This document shows positions 1 to 9,696 of a stretch of DNA of 64,000 nucleotides, one piece after another (within the stretch, counting starts at the first letter, position 1; each line of letters opens with the position of its first letter). The DNA lies in NCBI RefSeq assembly GCF_025996515.1, contig NZ_BLRH01000024.1, positions 124,001 through 188,000 of the forward strand. The letters are read 5' to 3'. A program made the position numbers and the translations under genes. The notes beneath the pieces were generated by a model. The model saw only the letters and a program-made list of their open reading frames with translations, ran no database searches and was not told the DNA's origin. The DNA comes from Rhizohabitans arisaemae. Its GTDB lineage: Bacteria; Actinomycetota; Actinomycetes; Streptosporangiales; Streptosporangiaceae.

Positions 1-498
1 GCCGACGCCTACGGCCTGCTGTCCAGTGTCCTCGCCTGCGGGGCTCTCACCGGGGCGCTGCTCGCCGCGCGGCGCGGCGCCCCGGGACCCCGGCGGGTCG
101 TGTTCGCCGGGGTCGTCTTCGGCCTGCTGGAACTCGCCGCCGGACTCATGCCGGACTACCCCACCTTCATGATTTCGTTGTTTCCCGTCGGTGTGGCCAT
201 GCTGACGTTCGCGACCACCGCGAGCACGACGGTGCAACTCACCTCCGACCCGGCGATGCGCGGCCGGGTGATGGGGATCTACCTGCTCGTCGTCTTCGGT
301 GCCAATCCCCTCGGCGGCCCGGTGATCGGCTGGATGGCCGAAGCCTTCGGTGCCCGCTGGACGCTCATCGGGGGCGGCGCGGTCTCGGCGCTCGCCGCGC
401 TCGTGGCCGGCCTGGTACTCCGTTGCCGCTCCCGGGCGGCCGGGGCCGTCACCGAGCCGCTGCCCCAGGGCACGGACACGGCCTCCGGTGATCGCTGA
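1..498 (+). CDS. MFS transporter, C-terminal part (start lies before the window)
   Basis: The frame is open from base 1, so 165 residues of a longer protein are visible. They form about four hydrophobic membrane segments separated by short loops, with an Arg-rich cytoplasmic loop (residues about 24-34), a loop reading MRGRVMGIYLLVVFGANPLG that is typical of the second half of drug-efflux MFS proteins, and a charged, Pro/Thr-rich C-terminal tail. It probably exports a small molecule by proton antiport. It converges with the ABC permease gene, with only 22 bases between the two stop codons. The substrate cannot be told from this fragment. Confidence 0.8.
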   Translation, partial: ADAYGLLSSVLACGALTGALLAARRGAPGPRRVVFAGVVFGLLELAAGLMPDYPTFMISLFPVGVAMLTFATTASTTVQLTSDPAMRGRVMGIYLLVVFGANPLGGPVIGWMAEAFGARWTLIGGGAVSALAALVAGLVLRCRSRAAGAVTEPLPQGTDTASGDR

Positions 499-520
499 CC
501 GCTTCCGCATCAGGCGCCGA

Positions 521-2272
521 TCAGGCGGAGGTACGGCTTGCGCCGAGCCGTCTGGCGAGCCGGCGCCAGCCGTACCCGATCGCGAACATCAGGACGGTGT
601 AGACGACCGCCATGGCGGCGCCGAGGTTCGGCGCGTAGAGCTGCGGGGCGCTCTCGTCGATCCGGGTGAACAGCAGGACCGGAAGCGGCCTGGTCTCCGG
701 GGTGGACAGGAAGACCGCGATGGTGAACTCCTGCGCCCCGAGCAGGAAGAGCTGCAGCCAGGCCGCGCCGAGGATCGGCATCAGCAGGGGGAGCATGATC
801 CGCCGGAAGACGGTGAGCCGGCCGGCACCGCTGACCGCGGCGGCTTCCTCCAGGGCCGGGCTGATCTGGAGCACGCCGCTGTAGGCGATGCGGTGTGCGA
901 CGGCCATCCGGTACGCGTACGCCAGAACCAGCACCCAGATCGTCCCGTAGATCGGGATGACACGATTGATCACCAGATAGAAGAGGAAGGCGGCGAACCC
1001 GGCCATGGTCGCCGGGATCGCGATCGACGAGCTGGCCACGATGTTGAGGATCGCCGGGCCGCGCCGCCCCGACCCGCGGGCCGCCGTCCAGCCCGAGACC
1101 GCCGCCAGGATCGTGGCCAGGGTCGCGCTGAGCGCGGCGATGAGAAGGGTACGGCCGAGGGCGGCCCAGAACTCATCCGACCCGAGCGCCTGCACCAGCG
1201 GGCCGAAGGTGGCGTGCTCAAGGAGGTTGCCCCAGGTGATCGGCAGAACGTACGGAGTGATCGCCGACCAGACCAGGGAGATCATCGGCAGGAACGTCGA
1301 CACACCGAGGTAGCAGACGAGAAAGGCGATCGCCGGGATCCGCCAGGTACCGAGCGGCAGCGGCGCCGCGCGGAACCCCTTCCCGGTGATGGTGGCCAGC
1401 CGGTCGGCCCGGCGGGTGAGCCGCATGTAGAGCAGGAACAGCGCGGCGACCACCACCAGGAAGACCACCCCGAAGGCCGCGCCGGCGCCGTACCGGGGAA
1501 GTTCACCGGTACGGGACTCGGTGAAACGCCAGAGCCGCATGGCGAAGATGTCGTCGCCCTCCCGCTGGCCGAACAGCAGCGGAATCTCGAACTGCCCCAG
1601 AGTGATGATCATGCCGAGCATCAGCACGCCCAGGGTGGCCGGCCAGACGAGCGGCAGGGTGATCCGGCGGATGGTCTGAATCGTGGAGGCGCCGGCCATC
1701 CGTCCGGCCTCTTCCAGGCTGCCGTCCATCGCCGACAGAATCGGGACGAGCAGGATGAACAGGAAGGTCACCCCTTGAAGCCCCTGGAGAACCGTGAAGG
1801 CGGCGAAGTCAAACGGGTCGATCGGCCCGGAGTCCCCGCCGACGAACGGCAGGGCGCGCAGCATCTGGTTGAGCAGGCCGGTCTTGGGGGCGAGCATCAA
1901 CGTCCACGACTGCGCGTGGACGATCGGAGGAATGATCAGGGGAATGAGCATCAGCGCGTAGACGAGGCCGCGGCCCGGGAGATCGGTCCGGACGACGAGC
2001 CAGGCGGCGGGCCAGGCGATCACGCAGGACACCGCGGTCGCGCCCAGCACGTAGACCGCGGTGGCCCGCAGGGTCGCGCCGAGGCCTCCGGTCAGCGACC
2101 ACAGTTCGGTGTAGTTTCCGAGCCCCCACGCCGAGGTCGGGGTGCCGAAGGGGAGGAACGGCCCGCGCAGCGAGGTGAGGATCTGGGTGGCCAGCGGGAT
2201 GAGGAGCAGGTAGGCAATGGCCATCACGGCGATCGTGGTGGTGACGGCCATGCCGCTCGGGCGTCGTCTCAC
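521..2272 (-). CDS. ABC transporter permease, two fused BPD_transp domains (ferric-iron type)
   Basis: A 583-residue inner-membrane permease with two homologous halves of about six membrane segments each. Each half carries an EAA loop that docks the ATPase: EEAGRMAGASTIQTIRRITL in the first and EEAAAVSGAGRLTVFRRIML in the second. This duplicated layout is that of FbpB/SfuB permeases, which pass Fe3+, and of some thiamine, putrescine and phosphonate systems. The start codon overlaps the stop of the upstream binding-protein gene by four bases, so the two are co-transcribed. The ATPase lies 3 kb away on the other strand. The substrate is not decided by sequence; iron or a small anion is likeliest. 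Confidence 0.85.
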   Translation of the reverse strand: MRRRPSGMAVTTTIAVMAIAYLLLIPLATQILTSLRGPFLPFGTPTSAWGLGNYTELWSLTGGLGATLRATAVYVLGATAVSCVIAWPAAWLVVRTDLPGRGLVYALMLIPLIIPPIVHAQSWTLMLAPKTGLLNQMLRALPFVGGDSGPIDPFDFAAFTVLQGLQGVTFLFILLVPILSAMDGSLEEAGRMAGASTIQTIRRITLPLVWPATLGVLMLGMIITLGQFEIPLLFGQREGDDIFAMRLWRFTESRTGELPRYGAGAAFGVVFLVVVAALFLLYMRLTRRADRLATITGKGFRAAPLPLGTWRIPAIAFLVCYLGVSTFLPMISLVWSAITPYVLPITWGNLLEHATFGPLVQALGSDEFWAALGRTLLIAALSATLATILAAVSGWTAARGSGRRGPAILNIVASSSIAIPATMAGFAAFLFYLVINRVIPIYGTIWVLVLAYAYRMAVAHRIAYSGVLQISPALEEAAAVSGAGRLTVFRRIMLPLLMPILGAAWLQLFLLGAQEFTIAVFLSTPETRPLPVLLFTRIDESAPQLYAPNLGAAMAVVYTVLMFAIGYGWRRLARRLGASRTSA

Positions 2273-3435
2273 TTCTTACGCAGGTCGTCTTCCGCCTGCT
2301 GACGCAGGTCGATGAGCCGGTCGCGGTTCTCCGTCGTCTCGAAGACCGCCTGACCGCTCTCCAACCCCCGGACGAGAACGTCGAGGGTGGTCTTGGTCGG
2401 GCCGGTCAGCTTGTTCAGCGACTCGGTGGGCAGTCCCGGGAACGGTACGGCGGAGCCGGTGAACCGGGGGTCGGAGGATCGGGTGGCGAGCCAGTCCGGG
2501 TCGTAGGCGTTCCACAGGGCGTACAGCATCGCGGCGGCCGGGTTCTTGGCCTCCCGGTTGGCGCCGGCGAACTGGAGCCACACCATCATGCCGTCGAAGG
2601 GCGCCATCTTGATCGCTGGATTGGGGTTGTAGAGCTGGGCGCCGATCATGGCCTTCTTGTCGCCGCCGTACACCAGGGGTCCCGGGTTCTCGGTGATCAG
2701 CAGTGTGCCCGTGCTCTTCAGTTCGGCGGTGAGCCCGGCCATCGTCTCCTGGCCGTGCTTCAGCCCGATGCCGCCGAGGGCGCCCAGACTGAACCCGCCG
2801 ATGAGCAGGTTGCCGCGCCACGCGGGGTCGGTGAACTTCTTCAGGTCGACGGGCACTTCGGTGACGTTCTTGCTGTTGTAGTGGATGCTGTTGCCGTTGA
2901 CGCTGTCGGGGAGCATCTCCGGCGCCTGCGGGTTGAGCCACTCCTTGGGCACCCCGTAGTCGCTCCAGTTGATTTTGCGCCAGAAGCCCTGTTCGTGCAG
3001 CGGCTTGGCGGTGACGAGGGTGCCGGAGACGTAGTCGCTGTTGCGCTGGCCGGTGGCGGCCGCCGTGATGATCGTGGGTGCGAGGTTGAACGAGAGGCCG
3101 CGGGTCCGCACTTTCAGGCCCGGGTACTTCTTGGCGAACTCTCCGGAGACGTTCTCGTCGACCTCGTTGAAGTCCCAGATGACGACCTCGCCGCCCTCGG
3201 TCGCCTTGGCCTCCTGGTAGAGGGCGTCCATCCGCTCGCGGATCAACGGCCAATATTCGGTGTAGAAGTTCTCACATCGAGTGATCGGTCCGATCTTCTT
3301 GGCCTGGCAGGCGGGGAGTTTGGCGATGGTCGTGGCCGGGGTGGTGGGGGCCGCCGACTGATTCGCATTCGAGCCTTCCCCACACGCGCTGAGCACCAGG
3401 ATCGCGACCAGGGGGACAAGAAACGGAACTCGCAT
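2269..3435 (-). CDS. ABC transporter substrate-binding lipoprotein (ferric-iron/spermidine-type fold)
   Basis: A 388-residue lipoprotein: hydrophobic signal peptide ending in the lipobox LSAC (Cys18), an Asn/Ala/Thr linker, then a type-2 periplasmic binding fold. EVVIWDFNEVDENVSGEFAKKY near residue 100 is the first strand-helix, and SDYVSGTLVTAKPL and GGDKKAMIGAQLYNPNP are hinge-side segments of family 1/6 binding proteins. An insert of about 60 residues with two Cys (43 and 53) precedes the first domain and is unusual. It captures substrate outside the cell and passes it to the overlapping downstream permease. A good sigma-A-like promoter and a palindrome lie just upstream. Confidence 0.8.
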   Translation of the reverse strand: MRVPFLVPLVAILVLSACGEGSNANQSAAPTTPATTIAKLPACQAKKIGPITRCENFYTEYWPLIRERMDALYQEAKATEGGEVVIWDFNEVDENVSGEFAKKYPGLKVRTRGLSFNLAPTIITAAATGQRNSDYVSGTLVTAKPLHEQGFWRKINWSDYGVPKEWLNPQAPEMLPDSVNGNSIHYNSKNVTEVPVDLKKFTDPAWRGNLLIGGFSLGALGGIGLKHGQETMAGLTAELKSTGTLLITENPGPLVYGGDKKAMIGAQLYNPNPAIKMAPFDGMMVWLQFAGANREAKNPAAAMLYALWNAYDPDWLATRSSDPRFTGSAVPFPGLPTESLNKLTGPTKTTLDVLVRGLESGQAVFETTENRDRLIDLRQQAEDDLRKK

Positions 3436-3470
3436 GGTGACGTCCCTTCGGGGAGAGGAGTCTGGCCGGG

Positions 3471-3499
3471 ACGCTATATTTGCGATACATAACTGTCAA
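3471..3499 (-). promoter_or_regulatory. Promoter of the binding-protein/permease pair
   Basis: On the minus strand a consensus -35 TTGACA (3494-3499) and a -10 TAGCGT (3471-3476) are separated by exactly 17 bp, placing the transcript start about 30 bases before the ATG at 3435. This is a sequence match only. Confidence 0.6.
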
Positions 3500-3501
3500 G
3501 A

Positions 3502-3515
3502 TTACAGTGCTGTAA
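3502..3515. promoter_or_regulatory. Palindromic operator TTACAG-TG-CTGTAA
   Basis: A perfect 14-bp palindrome sits two bases upstream of the -35 box of the transporter promoter. A related imperfect site (GTTACAG followed by TGTCAAC, about 4472-4488) lies before the LLM oxidoreductase gene. The nearby TetR gene is the obvious candidate regulator. Inference from position and symmetry. Confidence 0.5.
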
Positions 3516-3516
3516 C

Positions 3517-4428
3517 TTAATTATGTCTGACCTGGGAAATGGCCGCTGCGAACCATCGCATCGCCGTCAGCTGCGCGGAAGTGGTCTGTCCCAGCCAGTC
3601 GAAACACGTGCTGATCACGTCGACCGGATACGCCCTGAGGAGATCGCCGAGCCGGATCGCACACGACTCCGGATCGCCGGCCAGCACCCGCCCGCTCAGC
3701 AGAAGATCCTCTTTTGCCCCGGCGGCCCGGGCCGCCTCCAGCGCGGCCTCGCCGTCCTCGTCGACCCACACCCGCAGGTTCAGCTTGACCAGGCGGTCCG
3801 TCCGCTTCAGCCCGGCACGCGCCAAGCCCTCAACCCATGCGGTGAGGCCCTTCCCGAACGCCTCGGGGGATGAGCGCGCGGCGTCCACGATCAGGTTGTG
3901 GCCGTTGCTCCCGGCCCAGGTCAGTGAGCCGCGCGCCGCGCCCTTCACCCACAGGGGCGGGGTACGGGCGGGCGCGGGAACGCAGGTCGCCTCGGTCACC
4001 GGCCAGATCGGGCCGTCATGGCTGAAGCGTGTTCCGGCCCAGGCCAGCTGTACGATCCGGCTGGCCTCGTCGAACCGGTCGAAGATCTCCGCACGCTCCA
4101 GCCCGAGCGCGTCGAACTCCGCGGGCACCATGCCCATGCCCATGCCGAACTCCAGGCGCCCCGCGCACAGGGCGTCGAGGAGCGCGTAGTCCTCGGCCAC
4201 CTGGAACGGATGCCGGAGCGGCAGGATCGCCACCTCGCTGCCGAGGCGGAGCGTGCCGGTCCTGGCCGCCATCGCCGCCAGCAGGACGGCGGGGTTGGGG
4301 ACGGAGCCGGGGGTCAGATGGCGTTCGGGAACCCAGACGCACTCCCAGCCCAGGGATTCGGCGGCTTCGGCGATCGACAGGGCGTCTGCGGGGAAGGGCA
4401 GATCGGACAAATGGAGATGTAGACGCAT
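3517..4428 (-). CDS. LLM class oxidoreductase, probably F420-dependent
   Basis: A 303-residue bacterial-luciferase-fold (TIM-barrel) protein. The N-terminal strand RLHLHLSDLPFP, the WECVWVPERHLTP motif near residue 30, the AARTGTLRLGSEVAILPLRHPFQVAEDYALLD block and GRLEFGMGMGMVPAEFDALG are hallmarks of the F420-binding branch (TIGR03619-like). Such enzymes oxidise or reduce small organic substrates with coenzyme F420 or FMN. The ATG follows a good Shine-Dalgarno (GGAGG, about 5 bases before). It lies between the TetR gene and the importer genes on the same strand, which suggests that the imported compound, or a metabolite of it, is the substrate. Confidence 0.8.
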   Translation of the reverse strand: MRLHLHLSDLPFPADALSIAEAAESLGWECVWVPERHLTPGSVPNPAVLLAAMAARTGTLRLGSEVAILPLRHPFQVAEDYALLDALCAGRLEFGMGMGMVPAEFDALGLERAEIFDRFDEASRIVQLAWAGTRFSHDGPIWPVTEATCVPAPARTPPLWVKGAARGSLTWAGSNGHNLIVDAARSSPEAFGKGLTAWVEGLARAGLKRTDRLVKLNLRVWVDEDGEAALEAARAAGAKEDLLLSGRVLAGDPESCAIRLGDLLRAYPVDVISTCFDWLGQTTSAQLTAMRWFAAAISQVRHN

Positions 4429-4483
4429 GAGTCCTCCGCGGCAGGGTGAAGTGGCGGCAGACTAGATCAGCGTTACAGTCGTG

Positions 4484-5080
4484 TCAACGAATTGCGGGCA
4501 GAAGCAGATCCACCGCGCGTTCGGCCCAGTCCGGGCTGATCTGCGAAGATTTCAAGTAGGTGGCGTGGAAGACGCCGATGATCAGGTCGACGAGCGTGTC
4601 CAGGTCGACGTCGTCCCGGATGTCACCGCGGTTCTTCGCCTGTTCGAGCATGTCGCGGATCATCTGGCGCCTGGGCCGCACCACACCCTCACGGAACAGC
4701 TCCAGGAGCTCGGGCCGGTGCTGTTCCTCGACCAGGACCGCTCCGGTCATCGCCATGCCCTTGTGGCCGGTCGCCGCCTCACGGAGATCCTCCAGGTGGA
4801 GGATGAGATCGGTGCGCAGATCCCCGCGTGTCTTCGGCGGTGTGGTGTCCGAGCGCAGCGACCTCAGCGCCTCTTTGACCAGCTCGTATTTGTTGTCGAA
4901 GCGGCGGTAGACCGTCGGCCGGGTAACCCGCGCCTCGTCGGCGATCTCCTCGATGGAGATCCGGTTGAACCCGCCGGCCGCGAAGAGCCGCCGTGCCGCG
5001 TCGAGGATCGCCCGGTCGATGCGCGGATCGCGCCTCCGTCCGCGATTGGGCGGGGTGGCGGAGGAGGTTATCTCGGACAT
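4484..5080 (-). CDS. TetR/AcrR family transcriptional regulator
   Basis: A 198-residue one-component regulator. A basic N-terminus is followed by the TetR helix-turn-helix (IDRAILDAARRLFAAGGFNR to TRPTVYRRFDNKYELVKEAL, residues about 20-65) and a helical ligand-binding domain with an LRxDTTPP segment. An in-frame ATG exists 24 codons earlier, but the sequence before MSEITSS is not protein-like, so the start at 5080 is preferred. It is divergent from the ABC ATPase gene (about 150 bp between) and upstream of the LLM gene, so it probably controls both arms of this cluster, likely through the TTACAG-type palindromes. Confidence 0.85.
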   Translation of the reverse strand: MSEITSSATPPNRGRRRDPRIDRAILDAARRLFAAGGFNRISIEEIADEARVTRPTVYRRFDNKYELVKEALRSLRSDTTPPKTRGDLRTDLILHLEDLREAATGHKGMAMTGAVLVEEQHRPELLELFREGVVRPRRQMIRDMLEQAKNRGDIRDDVDLDTLVDLIIGVFHATYLKSSQISPDWAERAVDLLLPAIR

Positions 5081-5234
5081 CCCGGATCGCCTCCAACTCG
5101 TGTGCCGGGGATACGCCGCGTTCAGGGTAATGCCAGACGACCGAACCCGCACTCAACGCGGTCTTGCGGCGATCCGATTCACCCGCGTAACGTAAATGCC
5201 GCTTGTATCCAATCTTGGTTGCCGAGGAGACCCT

Positions 5235-6335
5235 GTGAACCGGGAACCGCGTGCGCTCGACGTAACCAACCTTGTCAAGAGCTATGAATCCGGTGGGCCA
5301 CGCGTGGTGGAGGGGGTTGGTTTTCGTATCCCAGAAGGAAGCTTCTATGCGCTTCTGGGACCGTCCGGATGCGGGAAGACCACCACGCTGCGCTGTGTGG
5401 CCGGACTTGAACGACCCGACGGGGGTGTCATCAGGCTGGGAGACGAGATCGTCGCGGGACCGGGCGTCCACGTGCCCCCGGAGAAGCGGGACATAGGGAT
5501 GGTCTTCCAGAACTACGCCATCTGGCCGCACATGACGGTCTTCGAGAACGTCGCGTTCCCGCTGCGGGTCGCCAAACGACACACCAAACGGGAGATCGCC
5601 GACCGGGTCGGGGAGATGCTGGCACTCGTCCGTCTCGAAGACTTCGCGGGGCGCCCCGCGACACTGCTCTCCGGCGGTCAGCAGCAGCGGCTCGCGCTGG
5701 CCAGAGCGCTCGCCCCCAGCCCCCGCCTGCTCCTGCTGGACGAACCTCTGTCCAACCTGGACGCGGGGCTCCGCGACCGGATGCGCGCCGAGATCAGAGA
5801 ACTCCAGCAGAGCCTGCGGATCACCACGCTGTACGTGACCCACGACCAGGGGGAGGCCCTCAGCATGGCCGACCGGGTCGCGGTGATGCATCAGGGCGTG
5901 ATCGTGCAGGAAGGCGTGCCCCGCGAGATCTACCACCGTCCGTCCTCGCATTTCGTGGCCGACTTCGTCGGCACCGCCAACCTGATCGCCGGAAGGGTCG
6001 TCGGCCGCGACGGCTCCGGCCATGCCGAGGTCGACGTGCTGGACGGCCGGCTCAGGCTCCGCTGCCACACCGGGGACGCCACCGGGGAGGCCGTCACGGT
6101 GTCGATCCGTCCGGAGGACATCAGGCTGCACGCCTCCGCGCCACCCGGTGTGCCGGGGGTGGTCAAGGGCAGTCTCCGCCGGGCGGAGTTCCTCGGCGAT
6201 CACCTTGACTGCAGCGTCGACGTGGGGGGCGTCGTCCTGCGGGCCAGGCAGTCCTCACACGGTGTCCCGAGCGCCGGGCAGGACGTCTACCTGGAGATCC
6301 CCCCGTCGCTCTGCGGTGTCCTCACCGCCGTCTAG
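5235..6335 (+). CDS. ABC transporter ATP-binding protein (FbpC/PotA type)
   Basis: A 366-residue ATPase with Walker A GPSGCGKTT (residue about 40), Q-loop MVFQNYAIWPHMTV, signature LSGGQQQRLALARAL, Walker B LLLLDEPLSNLD and H-loop TLYVTHDQGEAL, followed by a roughly 130-residue TOBE regulatory domain. The GTG at 5235 has GAGGAG six bases upstream; the open frame extends 13 codons further but without a ribosome site. It should energise the two-domain permease encoded on the other strand at 521-2272, which has no ATPase of its own. It ends at a strong convergent terminator. Confidence 0.85.
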   Translation: MNREPRALDVTNLVKSYESGGPRVVEGVGFRIPEGSFYALLGPSGCGKTTTLRCVAGLERPDGGVIRLGDEIVAGPGVHVPPEKRDIGMVFQNYAIWPHMTVFENVAFPLRVAKRHTKREIADRVGEMLALVRLEDFAGRPATLLSGGQQQRLALARALAPSPRLLLLDEPLSNLDAGLRDRMRAEIRELQQSLRITTLYVTHDQGEALSMADRVAVMHQGVIVQEGVPREIYHRPSSHFVADFVGTANLIAGRVVGRDGSGHAEVDVLDGRLRLRCHTGDATGEAVTVSIRPEDIRLHASAPPGVPGVVKGSLRRAEFLGDHLDCSVDVGGVVLRARQSSHGVPSAGQDVYLEIPPSLCGVLTAV

Positions 6336-6398
6336 GTCCGCGCTTTTACGTGGGGAATATGTTTCTTTGGCTAGTTTGTGGGGGTAGGGGGAAACGGC

Positions 6399-6443
6399 AC
6401 GCGGCCGGACCACACGCTCGGGGGGAGCCTGGTCCGGCCGCGT
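6399..6443. terminator. Bidirectional hairpin terminator
   Basis: A perfect 14-bp stem (ACGCGGCCGGACCA pairing with TGGTCCGGCCGCGT) around a 17-base loop lies between the convergent ABC ATPase and rocD genes. There is no clear U-tract, as is usual in actinomycetes. Confidence 0.75.
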
Positions 6444-6478
6444 AAAGCCGCACCGGTGGCCGCAGGGCCGTACCGGAT

Positions 6479-7686
<1,208 letters not shown>

Positions 7687-7690
<4 letters not shown>

Positions 7691-8556
7691 GGCCGGATCT
7701 CCAGAGTGCAGCACTTCGGCCCGCCGCCCGCCTTGCGGAGCTCGGAGAGGTCGACGGGGATGACCGAGAAGCCGCGGTCCCTGAGCTTGTTCGTCAGGTT
7801 GACGGCTTCCATGTTGATGATGATGTTGCGACCGTCGCTGACGGCGTTCAGACCCAGAACGGCGGCATCCTCCTCGTCTGCGGTGATCGCATCGGGAAAG
7901 AGTGTCTCCAAAACCCGCCTGCTCCCGTCGGAGAACGCGCCGGGGTAATAGGCGGCGTTGCGGCCGTCGAGCGGGAAGAGCGCGGTGTCCAGGTGGTAGT
8001 AGCGCGGGTCCGACAGCTTCAGGGTGATCACCGGCTTGCCGAGGAACTCCTGGGCCTCCTTGTGCGCGGTGATGTCGGTGCGGAATCCGGTGCCCGCGAG
8101 GATGAAGTCGTCCATCGCGAGGAAGTCGCCTTCACCCTCGTTGGTGAAGGTGGCCTCCATGGTCGGGAACCCGTGGTCCGCGAACCACTTGAGGTAGGCG
8201 GGGCCCTCGGCGGCGCGCTCGGGGTTGGCGAATCGGGCGCCGTAGACCAGGCCGTCGACGACCAGGGCTCCGTTGGCCGCGAAGACCATGTCCGGCATAC
8301 CCTCGATCGGGTCGATCAGGCTGACCCGGTGCCCAAGGCGCTCGTAGGCCGCCCGCAACTCCTCCCACTGTCGCAGCGCCAAGGCCGGGTCGGTCGGCGC
8401 GCTGGGGTCCATCCACGGGTTGATCGCGTACGTCACCGTGAAGAAATCCGGCCGGCACATCAGGAAATGCCTGCTATGGGAGCGTTCACTGCCTGGTCCG
8501 CTCTCCTGGGCCGTGGCAGGCGAGCTTGCGAACGCGGGCAGGGTCGTAGACACCAT
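7687..8556 (-). CDS. ddaH: Dimethylargininase/arginine-deiminase-superfamily hydrolase
   Basis: A 289-residue guanidine-modifying enzyme of the DDAH/arginine dihydrolase group. Seen are MPDMVFAANGALVVDG (substrate carboxylate and guanidine contacts), NEGEGDFL, YYHLDTALFPLD with the catalytic His, and the C-terminal GGGPKCCTLEI with the nucleophilic Cys. The family turns methylarginine into citrulline, or arginine into ornithine or citrulline. Overlap with rocD favours ornithine as end product, but the sequence alone cannot separate these. The ATG at 8556 has GGAG six bases before it; the ATG four codons upstream has none. Adjacent to an Lrp regulator. Confidence 0.85.
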
Positions 8557-8613
8557 TGAATGCTCCATAGCGAGAGAGAAGTCCCCCCGGAAATCCGGGC
8601 AGGCGGCTCATTC

Positions 8614-8643
8614 AGCCTAAAATCGCCCTTACGGTCGATCCAA
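8614..8643 (-). promoter_or_regulatory. Probable promoter of ddaH-rocD
   Basis: Minus-strand TTGGAT (8638-8643) and TAGGCT (8614-8619) are 18 bp apart, about 55 bases before the ddaH start. The gap between lrp and ddaH also holds a short CCCGG/CCGGG hairpin. Pattern match only. Confidence 0.4.
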
Positions 8644-8649
8644 GCGTGT

Positions 8650-9144
8650 CTATTGCGAATCCACGGCAATCTGTTGCGGAGTGATCGGCAGTTCCGGCGA
8701 TTCATTGCGTAGGGGGTTCAGGAGGCGGGAGAGCACGATGGCGCTCTTGGTTCGGACCACGAACGGATGCGCGCTGATGCGCTCGATCACCTGCTCGACG
8801 TGGTGCATGTCCCGTGCCCGGATGTGGACCAGCGCGTCCGCCTCGCCGGTGATCGTGCAGGCGCCGACGATCTCCGGGAAGCGGGCGACCGCGGTGGCGA
8901 TCTCCTTGGGCGAGGTCCGGCCCTGGCAGAACAGCTCGACGTACGCCTCGGTGGTCCAGCCCAGCGCCGCGGGCTCGACCCGCGCCGAGAAGCCGGTGAT
9001 GATGCCGCTCGCGAGCAGCCGATCGACCCGACGCTTCACTGCCGGCGCGGACAACCCAACTTGTCCACCTATTTCGGCATATGTCGCGCGAGCGTCTTCG
9101 ATCAAGGCGCTGATGATCGAACGGTCTAGTTGATCCATCTCCAC
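8650..9144 (-). CDS. Lrp/AsnC family transcriptional regulator
   Basis: A 164-residue feast/famine regulator. The N-terminal HTH (MDQLDRSIISALIEDARATY to GLSAPAVKRRVDRLLASGII) is followed by an AsnC ligand-binding ferredoxin-like domain (GWTTEAYVELFCQG and ITGEADALVHIRARDMHHVEQVIERI). It most likely senses an amino acid such as arginine or ornithine and controls the ddaH-rocD pair just downstream. A GTG at 9144 lies exactly seven bases after a TATACA -10 (9152-9157), so I choose it as a leaderless start; GTG 9150 and ATG 9138 are in-frame alternatives. Confidence 0.88.
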   Translation of the reverse strand: MEMDQLDRSIISALIEDARATYAEIGGQVGLSAPAVKRRVDRLLASGIITGFSARVEPAALGWTTEAYVELFCQGRTSPKEIATAVARFPEIVGACTITGEADALVHIRARDMHHVEQVIERISAHPFVVRTKSAIVLSRLLNPLRNESPELPITPQQIAVDSQ

Positions 9145-9184
9145 GGACACCTGTATACCGTGGCGCGACCGCCCGGCCGTCCTC

Positions 9185-9676
9185 TCAGAGCAGGGTCAGC
9201 CACTTCTTGTACCCGGAGGCGAACGGCTCCGCCCCGTTGCTCACCGAGTCGAACAACCAGGCGCACGCCGTACGGGCGCCGCCGACGATCTCGGGCGGGT
9301 AGGAGTAGCGGACCCGGTGCTCGGCGAACTCGTCCTCGTCGTCGATGAAGACGGTGCCGTCGCGCCTGCGCAGCACGTCGAGATCCAGGTCGATCATGGT
9401 CACCTGGTCGTCGGTCCAGGTCGGAACGGTCGTGACGTCGCAGTAGATCTCGGTCTTGTGGGGGACGTCGTTGAACGAGGCCGTCCACCAGCCCTCCCGG
9501 GGGAAGAGCATCACATAAGGGAAGGTGTAGACGATCGGTGGCTCCGAGCCGCGCTGCCCGGTCGAGCCCGCCGGCGCCCCCAGCCATACCCCGTGCTCGT
9601 CTTCGCCGAGTTTCCTGAGGGTCATATGCCAGTGCAGGCTTCCGTCGTACTTGCGGTAGACGACGTTGATAGTCAC
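9185..9676 (-). CDS. DUF402 domain protein
   Basis: A 163-residue cytosolic protein of the DUF402 (FomD/YgaC-like) family. The block MLFPREGWWTASFNDVPHKTEIYCDVTTVPTW, followed by DDQVTMIDLDLDVLRRRDGTVFIDDEDEFAEH, carries the conserved acidic residues that bind metal in related nucleoside-phosphate hydrolases. A phosphohydrolase role is therefore possible but unproven. It is divergent from recO with starts only about 20 bases apart. GTG 9676 lies eight bases after TAGGGT and is probably leaderless; GTG 9682 is the alternative. Confidence 0.8.
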   Translation of the reverse strand: MTINVVYRKYDGSLHWHMTLRKLGEDEHGVWLGAPAGSTGQRGSEPPIVYTFPYVMLFPREGWWTASFNDVPHKTEIYCDVTTVPTWTDDQVTMIDLDLDVLRRRDGTVFIDDEDEFAEHRVRYSYPPEIVGGARTACAWLFDSVSNGAEPFASGYKKWLTLL

Positions 9677-9683
9677 GTTCACG

Positions 9684-9690
9684 TACCCTA
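9684..9690. promoter_or_regulatory. Shared divergent -10 element (TACCCT / TAGGGT)
   Basis: Read on the plus strand, TACCCT (9684-9689) ends seven bases before the recO GTG. Read on the minus strand, TAGGGT (9690-9685) ends eight bases before the DUF402 GTG. One 7-bp element therefore fits both leaderless promoters. Neither direction has a good -35. Confidence 0.5.
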
Positions 9691-9696
9691 ACGGGG

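Noticed and set aside
499-520. TCCGC/GCGGA inverted repeat at the convergent MFS/permease ends as a terminator
   Set aside because: Only 5 bp of stem with a 16-base loop; too weak to list as a feature.
350-2302. 650-codon plus-strand frame across the ABC permease gene
   Set aside because: Highly charged Arg/Asp/Gly composition and antisense to a clear permease.
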